Source: a bacterium
Lineage (GTDB): Bacteria > Sysuimicrobiota > Sysuimicrobiia > Sysuimicrobiales > Segetimicrobiaceae
Reading direction: 5' to 3'
Length of the DNA stretch: 64,000 bases
Assembly (NCBI GenBank): GCA_035308905.1
Contig: DATGFS010000072.1
Coordinates: forward strand, 38,952 to 102,951
Position numbers and translations under genes: made by a program. The notes beneath the pieces are model-generated. The model saw only the letters and a program-made list of their open reading frames with translations, was not told the origin of the DNA and searched no databases. Within the stretch, counting starts at the first letter, position 1, and every line of letters starts with the position of its first letter. This document shows, piece after piece, positions 26,546 through 36,169 of the stretch.

Positions 26546-27331
26546 ATGGGCACACGCAGCCGCCTGATGATCGCCGCCGCCGTGTTTGCGGCGGCGGCCT
26601 GCGCGCCTCGGGCGGCGGTGCAGAGCACGCCGCCGCTGCCCGCGGCGCCGCATCCTGCCGTCGGGGGCCCGTCGGTGGCCGCGGTGCAGCGCAGCGGCCG
26701 CCTTCGGGTCGCCGCCGACCTTTCGGTTCCTCCGCTGGCGTTTCGCGACGCGTCGGGTCCCCGCGGGTTTGACGTGGATCTGGTCGGGCTGGTGGCCCGG
26801 GCGCTCGGCGTCCGCGTTGAGATCACCGATACGCCTGCCGCCGCGATGCGCGAGGCGTTTCCGCCGAACGCGGACCTCGCCGCCGGCGCGCTGTTCCACG
26901 GCATGACGCCGGGCGTCGCGACCGACCCGTACGGCGACGCCTCGCCGGCCATCGTCTGGGGCGGCAAGACGCCGGGAAGCGGCCTCACCGCGCTGCGCGG
27001 GAAGCGGGTCGCGGCCGCCCTCGGCAGTCCGGGAGAACGGCTGGCCCGCGACGCCGGCGCGACGCTCGTGACGACATATCTCACGGAGCAGAGCCTGGCG
27101 CTGGTCGCGGATGGGCGGGTCGACGCGGCAATCGCGGATGGACCGCAGGCGCTCGGGTTTGTTTCGGGAAGAGCCGGCCTGCGGACGTCCGCGGCCGGAG
27201 GCCCCGCGGTGCCCCTCGTGTTGATCGCGCGCCCGGACGCGGCGGACCTCGCCGCCTACGCGTCGGCGGTGATCCGCGAGTTGCGGTCGGGCGGCGGATT
27301 GCAGCAGTTGCGGCTCCGGTGGCATCTGTAG
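26546..27331 (+). CDS. family 3 solute-binding protein, probable lipoprotein
   Basis: Amino-acid-type ABC-transporter binding protein (SBP_bac_3 fold), 261 residues. The N-terminus LMIAAAVFAAAACAPRA resembles a weak lipobox (AAAC). The fold signature starts at SGRLRVAADLSVPPLAFRDA and PRGFDVDLVGLVARALGV, with the hinge segment RGKRVAAALGSPGERLA and VADGRVDAAIADGPQALGFV. No permease or ATPase lies beside it, so it may serve a transporter elsewhere or act as a sensor. It is preceded by a TATAAT. Confidence 0.82.
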   Translation: MGTRSRLMIAAAVFAAAACAPRAAVQSTPPLPAAPHPAVGGPSVAAVQRSGRLRVAADLSVPPLAFRDASGPRGFDVDLVGLVARALGVRVEITDTPAAAMREAFPPNADLAAGALFHGMTPGVATDPYGDASPAIVWGGKTPGSGLTALRGKRVAAALGSPGERLARDAGATLVTTYLTEQSLALVADGRVDAAIADGPQALGFVSGRAGLRTSAAGGPAVPLVLIARPDAADLAAYASAVIRELRSGGGLQQLRLRWHL

Positions 27332-27455
27332 GCGACCGTCGCAACTCGGTGGGGAAGATTCTGCCGAGCGTCCGGAGGAGCGGCGAGGCCGGAGGGCGTA
27401 CAGTAGCGCCAGACGCGGTCGCCCGGGCGGCGGCCGTCCGGAGAGGCGGGACGGT

Positions 27456-28112
27456 GTGGCGGAGCAGGTACGGGGAGAGACGCTCGCTCAGCGCGCGGAG
27501 GACATCATCCGCAGATTGCGCGGTGTGTCCGCCGTCCGCGTCGATCTGGCGCAGGGTGGGGTGATCGATCGCGTCCACGTGCTGGGCACGGCCGAGCGAA
27601 GCCCGCGTGTCATGGCCGCCGAGATCGTCGCCGCGCTGGCCGCGGAGCTCTCCGTTGAGATCGAGCAGAACCAGGTCCGGATTGCGACCAAGCGGTCCGA
27701 ACAGCCGGATGCCGGCCAGCTCCCGCTCGCCCGCCTGAAGTTCGTCGGCATGACCGTGGCGACGCTGCACGCGACCGCCGAGGTGAAGATTCAGCTCGAG
27801 CACGACGGCGCGATCGTCGAGGGAACGGCCGCCGGGCCGAACGCCGCGGCGCACCGCCTGCAGCTCGTCGGCGCGGCGACGCTGCGGGCGGTCGAGGCGC
27901 ACCTCCGCTCGCAGGGGCTGTTCCTCCTGGAGAGCGCCGCGATCGCCCCGCTCGGCGCGCGACAGGTCGCGCTGGCGGTCGTCGCGTGGCTCGGTCCCGA
28001 AGAGGACGTGCTCAGCGGGTCCTCGCTCGTGCGCGACGACCCGCGCGAAGCCGTCGTGCGCGCCGTGCTCGACGCGGTCAACCGTCCGGTTGCGTGGCTG
28101 AGTCCCCGCTGA
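27456..28112 (+). CDS. conserved hypothetical protein, two-part
   Basis: Not recognised. 218 residues with no membrane segments or signal. The first 80 residues look like an alpha/beta unit (RAEDIIRRLRGVSAVRVDL, AEIVAALAAELSVEIEQN). The second part (from about residue 95) is a repeated alpha-beta pattern (LHATAEVKIQLEHDGAIVEG, HRLQLVGAATLRAVEAHL, ARQVALAVVAWLG) ending SSLVRDDPREAVVRAVLDAV. The GTG start has GGAGAGG upstream. It is followed by a polysaccharide deacetylase gene in the same direction. Confidence 0.65.
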   Translation: MAEQVRGETLAQRAEDIIRRLRGVSAVRVDLAQGGVIDRVHVLGTAERSPRVMAAEIVAALAAELSVEIEQNQVRIATKRSEQPDAGQLPLARLKFVGMTVATLHATAEVKIQLEHDGAIVEGTAAGPNAAAHRLQLVGAATLRAVEAHLRSQGLFLLESAAIAPLGARQVALAVVAWLGPEEDVLSGSSLVRDDPREAVVRAVLDAVNRPVAWLSPR

Positions 28113-28156
28113 TCCCGGCTTCGCGGGACGGTACGGCCCGTCTGCGCTTCGATCCG

Positions 28157-28933
28157 ATGACCGTCCATCGCCCGCACCTCATCCTGCTCGCGGCGGCGCT
28201 CGCCCTCGCGCTTGCGCCCACGCCGGCCATGCCCGCGGGATCCGGATCCGCGGGCTGGCGCGTTCCCATCCTGATGTATCACATGGTCGACACGGACGTG
28301 TCCGCGCGCGACCTGATCACACTGCACCTCACGGTGATGGCGCCCGCGTTCGAGGCGCAGCTCAAGCTGCTGCGGAGCGCGGGGTACCGGCCGCTCAGCC
28401 TCGACGACGTGTGGGCCGGCCTCAACGGCCGCACGCCGCCCGCGCGGGGGGCCGTCCTGACGTTTGACGACGGCTACGAGGACAACTACACGATTGCATT
28501 CCCTCTGCTGAGGAAATACGGCTGGACCGGCACATTCTTCGTGGTCACCTCGACGATCGGCACGCGCGGGCACATGACCAAGGCGCAGCTCGACGAGATG
28601 TCGCGGGCCGGCATGGCGATCGAATCCCACGGACAGCATCACATCGACTTCTCGCAGCTGCCGCTCGGCGCGGCGAGGACGGAGCTCAGTCAGAGCCGGC
28701 AGATCATCGCCGGATGGAGCGGGAAGCCGGTGGAGTTCTTCGCGTATCCGGCCGGGCGGTTCACGCCGGCGCTCGGACGCCTGCTCGGCGACCTGGGATA
28801 CCACGCGGCCGTCACCGAGGTCCCCGGCTTCGCCACGTCCGCGAGCCGGCCGTTTGCGCTCGAGCGCGTCCGCGTGGATCACGACGACTCGCCGGCCGCG
28901 TTCGCCCGCAAGCTGAACATTCCGCTGCCCTAA
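28157..28933 (+). CDS. secreted polysaccharide deacetylase
   Basis: NodB-homology (carbohydrate esterase 4) deacetylase acting on N-acetylglucosamine in peptidoglycan or another surface glycan; 258 residues. The signal peptide LILLAAALALALAPTPAMPA precedes VPILMYHMVD, the metal-binding Asp-Asp in LTFDDGYEDNYTIAFPLL, the two His in IESHGQHHIDF, and EFFAYPAGRFTPAL. The start is set at ATG 28157, the first in-frame Met before the signal core. The preceding gene's stop is 44 bases upstream. Confidence 0.9.
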   Translation: MTVHRPHLILLAAALALALAPTPAMPAGSGSAGWRVPILMYHMVDTDVSARDLITLHLTVMAPAFEAQLKLLRSAGYRPLSLDDVWAGLNGRTPPARGAVLTFDDGYEDNYTIAFPLLRKYGWTGTFFVVTSTIGTRGHMTKAQLDEMSRAGMAIESHGQHHIDFSQLPLGAARTELSQSRQIIAGWSGKPVEFFAYPAGRFTPALGRLLGDLGYHAAVTEVPGFATSASRPFALERVRVDHDDSPAAFARKLNIPLP

Positions 28934-29051
28934 TACTCCGCCCGCGGGGCCGCCGCCGGGCACGAGGGCCCGCCAGAGCCGCCTCGCCGGGGAGTCGGCG
29001 CGGTCGATCCCGTCGTTTTCCCCAATGGGGCCGTGTGGTTGCACGACCGCT

Positions 29052-29057
29052 TATAAT
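29052..29057 (+). promoter_or_regulatory. -10 element upstream of secA
   Basis: Perfect TATAAT 44 bases upstream of the secA ATG, which has its own GAGGAG ribosome binding site. No convincing -35 is present at 17 bases. Confidence 0.55.
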
Positions 29058-29101
29058 GGTAAGAAGATTCTGGGTTGCTCAGGTCCAGTGAGGAGTTCCG
29101 A

Positions 29102-31846
<2,745 letters not shown>

Positions 31847-31926
31847 CCGGTCTTTCGGGGTAAAGATTCCTATGGTCGCGCGCCGACGGGCGGTCTCCTC
31901 TGCCCGCGCGCGCGAGCCGTGGAGTG

Positions 31927-32472
31927 ATGCGGACCTTCCACCTTCGCACGGACAGCCAGCCCGAGTCCCTGAGCAGCGCGCGACGACAGGTGCGCCGGGC
32001 GTTGGCCGGCGCGGGGCTGAGCGTCGAGGCGGCGCGCGACATCGAAGTTGCCGTCGGCGAGGCGCTGTCCAACACCTACCGGCATGCCTACGCCCGCGGC
32101 GTCGGTCCGGTCTCCGTGGACGTCCTTGCCACGCCGGATACGCTCACGGTCGTCGTGGCCGATGAGGGCCCGGCCACCGTACCCCCGGCGATTCCGCTCG
32201 ACCTTCCTCCCCGATCCGATGCCGGCGGCCACGGCCTCTACGTGGTCGGCCGTCTTGCCGGCAGCGTCGAGGTCGGAATCGGTCCCGCGGGGCACGGCGT
32301 GACGGTGTGGATCACAGCGCAACTCCGCGCGCCGGGCGAGCCGCCGCGCGCCCGCCCGGACCTTGAAACGGTGGCCGCGGACTTGCAAACGTCGAGCGCA
32401 GAACCGACAGGGCCGAGCGAAGCGATTGCGGACGAGGCGGCGGACAAGAAACCGGAACGGCCCGAGGATTGA
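31927..32472 (+). CDS. RsbW-like anti-sigma factor / serine kinase (paralog 1)
   Basis: Single HATPase_c_2 domain protein, the partner-switching type that binds a sigma factor or phosphorylates a STAS protein. The N-box lies in DIEVAVGEALSNTYRHAYARG (Glu and Asn visible), the G1 box in VVVADEGPA, and the G2 box in DAGGHGLYVVGRLAGSVEV. A C-terminal tail of about 45 residues is polar and probably disordered. An adjacent GTG (31924) is an alternative start. It is paralogous to the next gene and in the same direction; both lie upstream of a STAS protein gene, which defines a partner-switch cluster. Confidence 0.85.
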   Translation: MRTFHLRTDSQPESLSSARRQVRRALAGAGLSVEAARDIEVAVGEALSNTYRHAYARGVGPVSVDVLATPDTLTVVVADEGPATVPPAIPLDLPPRSDAGGHGLYVVGRLAGSVEVGIGPAGHGVTVWITAQLRAPGEPPRARPDLETVAADLQTSSAEPTGPSEAIADEAADKKPERPED

Positions 32473-32516
32473 GCTGACACGGACGTGGAGGCGCCCGCCG
32501 CAGGAGAACTTTTCTT

Positions 32517-33038
32517 GTGTACGAACGGTCATCGCGGGGCATGGCCGCCGGCACACCTGGGAGTTGTGCGGTGCGCATCTTGGCCGTTCATACCGATAGC
32601 CGGCCCGAGTCGTTGGGCATTGCGCGGCGGCAGGTGCGGGACGCGATGACGCGCGCCGGGCTCGGCGATGAGACGGCGCGCGACATGGAAGTGGCGGTCG
32701 GCGAAGCCCTGTCCAACATCTATCAGCATGCCTACCCCGGCGGGATCGGCGCGGTCTCGGTCGAGGTGATCGCCACGGCGACCGCGATTACGGTTGTCGT
32801 CCGCGACGACGGTGACGCCACCGCCGCGCCGGAGATTCCCCGCCGGCTGCCCCCTCGGACCAGCCCAGGCGGCCGCGGCCTGTACATGATCGGCCGCCTC
32901 GCGAACGACGTCGAGTTGCGGGTGAATCCCGCGGGACACGGCGTGACGGCGCGGATCACGGCGCGCTTGAAGACACCCCTCGGGACCGCATGGGGCGGCG
33001 AGGGGAACGGGCCCGCGCGCAAGACCGCGCCGCAGTAA
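32517..33038 (+). CDS. RsbW-like anti-sigma factor / serine kinase (paralog 2)
   Basis: Second HATPase_c_2 protein. It aligns with the first from VHTDSRPESLGIARRQVRDA through DMEVAVGEALSNIYQHAYPG, VVVRDDGDA and SPGGRGLYMIGRLANDVEL, and so arose by tandem duplication. The GTG at 32517 has AGGAG about 10 bases upstream. The first 20 residues have no counterpart in the paralog, so translation from an internal site is possible. Divergence in the loop after the G1 box suggests the two kinases recognise different partners. The STAS gene starts 7 bases after its stop. Confidence 0.82.
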   Translation: MYERSSRGMAAGTPGSCAVRILAVHTDSRPESLGIARRQVRDAMTRAGLGDETARDMEVAVGEALSNIYQHAYPGGIGAVSVEVIATATAITVVVRDDGDATAAPEIPRRLPPRTSPGGRGLYMIGRLANDVELRVNPAGHGVTARITARLKTPLGTAWGGEGNGPARKTAPQ

Positions 33039-33045
33039 TCTCACC

Positions 33046-33645
33046 ATGGAACCCGCGACGCGGTACGCCGGACTCCTGAGCCAGGTGCACAGGACGCGGC
33101 GGCGCTACGTCTCCTTGTGCTATCAATTCCAGGAGGTCCGGTTCACCTTCGCGCGGCTGCGGAACGATCTTCGACGGACGCGCCTTGCATGTGATCTCGC
33201 CGCGCCCTACGCCGCCGTCCCGGATCCGCCAATCTACGCGTTCACCCGCACGGCGGCCGGCGTCGTGTCCATCGTCCGGCGGCCCCGCATCACCGGGGGC
33301 GCCGGACCGGCGTTTCTCCACTGCCGGACGGAGCCGGTGCCCGAAGGGTGCGTGCTCTGCGCGGAAGGCGAGGTGGACGTGGCGACGGCGCCGCTGTTCG
33401 CGAACGCCGTCGCGGCCGCCTTTCGCGAGAGCCGGCGGGTGATCGTCGATTTGAGCCGGCTGGGGTACCTCGACGGCGCCGGTGTCCACGTGCTCGAGGA
33501 CGCGGCGCAGGCGCACGGGGGCCGGTTTGTCGTTGTCGGGTCGAGACCGGAGATCCACCGGCTGTTCGACATCCTCGGCCTCACCAACGTGCTGCCCGTC
33601 GTGGCCACGGTCGACGCGGCGCGCGCGTACATCCGCGATCAGTAG
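33046..33645 (+). CDS. STAS-domain protein lacking the phosphorylatable serine
   Basis: 199 residues: an N-terminal helical, Arg-rich region (about 1-85) and a C-terminal STAS domain (about 98-195). STAS elements are LCAEGEVDVATAPLFANAVA, RRVIVDLSRLGYLDGAGVHV and GSRPEIHRLFDILGLTNVL. In SpoIIAA/RsbV the central motif is D-S-S/T-G with the phosphorylated Ser directly after Asp; here it is Asp143-Gly-Ala-Gly, so the switch residue is gone. The protein may be a constitutive binder of one of the two kinases upstream, or a scaffold. The fold is clear; its role is inference. Confidence 0.85.
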   Translation: MEPATRYAGLLSQVHRTRRRYVSLCYQFQEVRFTFARLRNDLRRTRLACDLAAPYAAVPDPPIYAFTRTAAGVVSIVRRPRITGGAGPAFLHCRTEPVPEGCVLCAEGEVDVATAPLFANAVAAAFRESRRVIVDLSRLGYLDGAGVHVLEDAAQAHGGRFVVVGSRPEIHRLFDILGLTNVLPVVATVDAARAYIRDQ

Positions 33646-33729
33646 TATCATTGAGGCGGGAGTACTCCCCGACGGGCGCGCGTCATCGCGTCGTCGATCC
33701 GGCACGCACCGAGCGAGGCATCGCAGACG

Positions 33730-34317
33730 TTGAGCGAGGACCGGCCCTTCCAGATTATTGCCCTGGCCGCCTCGGCGGGCGGCCTGAATGCGCTCAGCCG
33801 TATCCTGGGCGCGCTGCCGGCGACTCTTCCGACGCCTCTCGTGGTCGTCCACCACCTCGACCCGCGGCACCGCAGCCTCATCGCCGAAATCCTGAGCCGG
33901 CGGACGAAGCTCCAGGTGCAGGAAGCGAAGGAGGGCGACCACCTTCGCGCGCATACGGTCTTCGTCGCGCCGCCGGACTACCATCTGCTCGTCAACCCCG
34001 ACGGCACGCTGTCGCTGTCCCACTCCGAGCTCGTCCACTTCCTCCGGCCCTCCGCGGACCTGCTCTTTGAGTCGGTGGCCGCGAGCTTCAAGACGCGCGC
34101 GATCGCGGTCATCCTGTCGGGAACCGGCACGGACGGCTCGATGGGCCTGCGCGCGATCAAGAAGATGGGGGGGACGGTCATCGCGCAGGATGAGGCGACG
34201 TCGGAGTTTTCCGGCATGCCGTCGGCCGCGATCAAGACGAAGTTGGTCGATTTCGTCCTGCCCCTCGATCAGATCGCCGACGCGCTTGTGACGCTGGTCG
34301 GGGGCGTCCCCGAATGA
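33730..34317 (+). CDS. CheB-type methylesterase domain protein
   Basis: Stand-alone CheB catalytic domain (195 residues) without a receiver domain. The catalytic triad is visible: Ser in LAASAGGLNAL, His in PLVVVHHLDPRH and Asp in SGTGTDGSMGLRAIKKMGG. The start is TTG (33730) with GAGCGAGG upstream. It overlaps the downstream CheR-type gene by 4 bases (ATGA). Canonical CheB demethylates chemoreceptors, but no receptor, CheA or CheW gene is nearby; with the PAS-containing CheR partner it probably works in a non-chemotactic sensory pathway. Confidence 0.9.
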   Translation: MSEDRPFQIIALAASAGGLNALSRILGALPATLPTPLVVVHHLDPRHRSLIAEILSRRTKLQVQEAKEGDHLRAHTVFVAPPDYHLLVNPDGTLSLSHSELVHFLRPSADLLFESVAASFKTRAIAVILSGTGTDGSMGLRAIKKMGGTVIAQDEATSEFSGMPSAAIKTKLVDFVLPLDQIADALVTLVGGVPE

Positions 34318-36158
34318 GCGAGGAGCTCAATCCGCAGCTCGAGCAGCTGCTCGACTACATCAAGGAGAACCGCGGGTTCGACTTCACCGCCTACAAACGC
34401 GCGGGCCTCGGCCGCCGCATCGAGAAGCGGATGCAGATCCTCCACCTCCCCGGGTACGCGGAGTACACCGAGTATCTGAAGGCGCATCCCGACGAGTTCA
34501 CGCTCCTGTTCAATGTCATCCTGATCAACGTGACGGAGTTCTTCCGGGACGCGCCGGCGTGGGAGTATCTGGCCACGGAGATCATCCCGCGTATTCTCGC
34601 GGGGAAGGCGGCGCACGAGCACATCCGGGTGTGGAGCGCCGGCTGCGCGTCGGGCGAAGAGGCGTATTCCGCGGCCATGCTCTTCGCCGAGGCCCTGGGC
34701 AAACCGGCGCTGCTCGACCGGGTCAAGGTCTACGCCACGGACGTCGACGACGAGGCGCTGGCGACGGCTCGTCTGGGCCGGTATTCGCAGCAGGCCGTGG
34801 AGAGCGTGCCGCGGCCGCTGCTGGAGAAATACTTCGTCCGGGACAACGATCTCTGGGATTTCGACCGCGACGTCCGCCGCGTGGTCATCTTTGGGCGCCA
34901 CGATCTCCTCGAGGACCCGCCGATTTCCCGGATCGATCTGCTGTTGTGTCGCAACACCTTGATGTACTTCACCAACGAATCCCAGCGGCGCGTGCTCGCG
35001 CGCCTGCACTTCGCGGTCAGGGACGGCGGGTATCTGTTACTGGGCCGCGCGGAGATGCTCCTCACGCACGGCAACCTCTTTACCCCCGTGGACCTGAAGC
35101 GCCGGTTCTTCGCGAGGGTGCCCCAGATCCAGTATCTCGACCGGATCGCGGTCGCGCAGGCCGGAAACGGCAAAGACAACAGCCACAATGACAACGACGG
35201 CGGAATGGCCGACGGCGCGTTCGAGCTCGGCCCCGACGTGCAGATCGTTCTCGACGCGAAAGGGACCCTCGTCCTGGCCAACGAGCGGGCTCGGACGATG
35301 CTGCGTCTCGGCCCGCGGGCCCGCGCCCCCCACTTCCGGGAGCTCGACCTGCCGGCCGACGTGCTCGGGCTCGTCGAACAGACCTTTGGCAACGCGTCGG
35401 CCACGCGCCTCACGGACATGCGGCTCGCCGAGGTGGTGTGGACGTCGGCGACCGGCGACCCGGCATTCTACAAGGTCACGCTGCGTCCGATCCGCGAGCC
35501 GTCGGGCGCCGTCGACGGGGTCAGCATCGTTCTGCAGGACATCACGGACCAGCGCAAGCTTCAGGAGCAGCTGGAGCGCTCGCGTCACGAGCTCGAAACC
35601 GTCTCGGAAGAGCTTCAGTCGTCCAACGAGGAGCTCGAAACGACAAACGAAGAGCTGCAGTCCACGGTGGAAGAGCTCGAGACGACGAACGAAGAGCTGC
35701 AGTCGACGAACGAGGAGCTCGAGACGATGAACGAGGAGCTCCAGTCGACGAATGAAGAGCTGCATACCATGAACAGCGAGCTGCGGGAGCGCAGCGACGA
35801 TCTCAACTCCGTGAACGGGTTCCTCGGGTCGGTGCTGTCGGGGATCCGGGACGGTCTCATCGTCGTGAACCGCGGCGGTCAGATCACCGCCTGGAATCCC
35901 GCGGCCGAGGAGCTCTGGGGACTGCGCGCAGCGGAGGTGCAGGGCAAGGCGTTCTTCGGGCTCGACATCGGGCTGCCGGTCGATCAGCTCGGCGCGGCGG
36001 TTCGCCGCGGGCTGAACGGCGAATCGGGCCTGGTGACGGTGCACGCCGTCAACCGGCGCGGGAAGAACGTGTCCTGCAGCGTGGTCGTGACCCCGCTCAA
36101 GTCGTCCACCGGTGAGATCCAAGGCGCCGTGCTGTTGATGCAGGCAAAGGGCGCGTAA
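34314..36158 (+). CDS. CheR methyltransferase with two PAS domains and a central coiled coil
   Basis: 614 residues. Residues about 1-275 form a CheR SAM-dependent methyltransferase: TEFFRDAPAWEYLATEIIP, SAM site VWSAGCASGEEAYSAAMLFA, VYATDVDDEALATARLG and LLLCRNTLMYF. A PAS domain follows (about 302-416, ending VLQDITDQRKLQEQL). Then comes a heptad-perfect coiled coil (about 430-495) and a second PAS (about 501-610) with DGLIVVNRGGQITAWNPAAEE. There is no histidine kinase domain, unlike the many CheB-CheR-PAS-kinase hybrids. The ATG overlaps cheB (ATGA), so the products are made together. Methylation of itself or of a partner is possible. Confidence 0.92.
   Translation: MSEELNPQLEQLLDYIKENRGFDFTAYKRAGLGRRIEKRMQILHLPGYAEYTEYLKAHPDEFTLLFNVILINVTEFFRDAPAWEYLATEIIPRILAGKAAHEHIRVWSAGCASGEEAYSAAMLFAEALGKPALLDRVKVYATDVDDEALATARLGRYSQQAVESVPRPLLEKYFVRDNDLWDFDRDVRRVVIFGRHDLLEDPPISRIDLLLCRNTLMYFTNESQRRVLARLHFAVRDGGYLLLGRAEMLLTHGNLFTPVDLKRRFFARVPQIQYLDRIAVAQAGNGKDNSHNDNDGGMADGAFELGPDVQIVLDAKGTLVLANERARTMLRLGPRARAPHFRELDLPADVLGLVEQTFGNASATRLTDMRLAEVVWTSATGDPAFYKVTLRPIREPSGAVDGVSIVLQDITDQRKLQEQLERSRHELETVSEELQSSNEELETTNEELQSTVEELETTNEELQSTNEELETMNEELQSTNEELHTMNSELRERSDDLNSVNGFLGSVLSGIRDGLIVVNRGGQITAWNPAAEELWGLRAAEVQGKAFFGLDIGLPVDQLGAAVRRGLNGESGLVTVHAVNRRGKNVSCSVVVTPLKSSTGEIQGAVLLMQAKGA
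35607..35774 (+). repeat. eight tandem 21-base repeats encoding the CheR coiled coil
   Basis: Eight consecutive 21-base units encode EELQSSN, EELETTN, EELQSTV, EELETTN, EELQSTN, EELETMN, EELQSTN and EELHTMN. Alternate units are more alike, giving a 42-base higher-order repeat. Each unit is one heptad, so copy-number change would lengthen the coil by one or two turns without breaking the frame. Confidence 0.85.
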
Positions 36159-36169
36159 TTAGGGCGCGG

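Noticed and set aside
31927..33038. The two HATPase genes as one gene split by a frameshift
   Set aside because: Each has a complete N-box, G1 and G2 box and its own start site; they are tandem paralogs.
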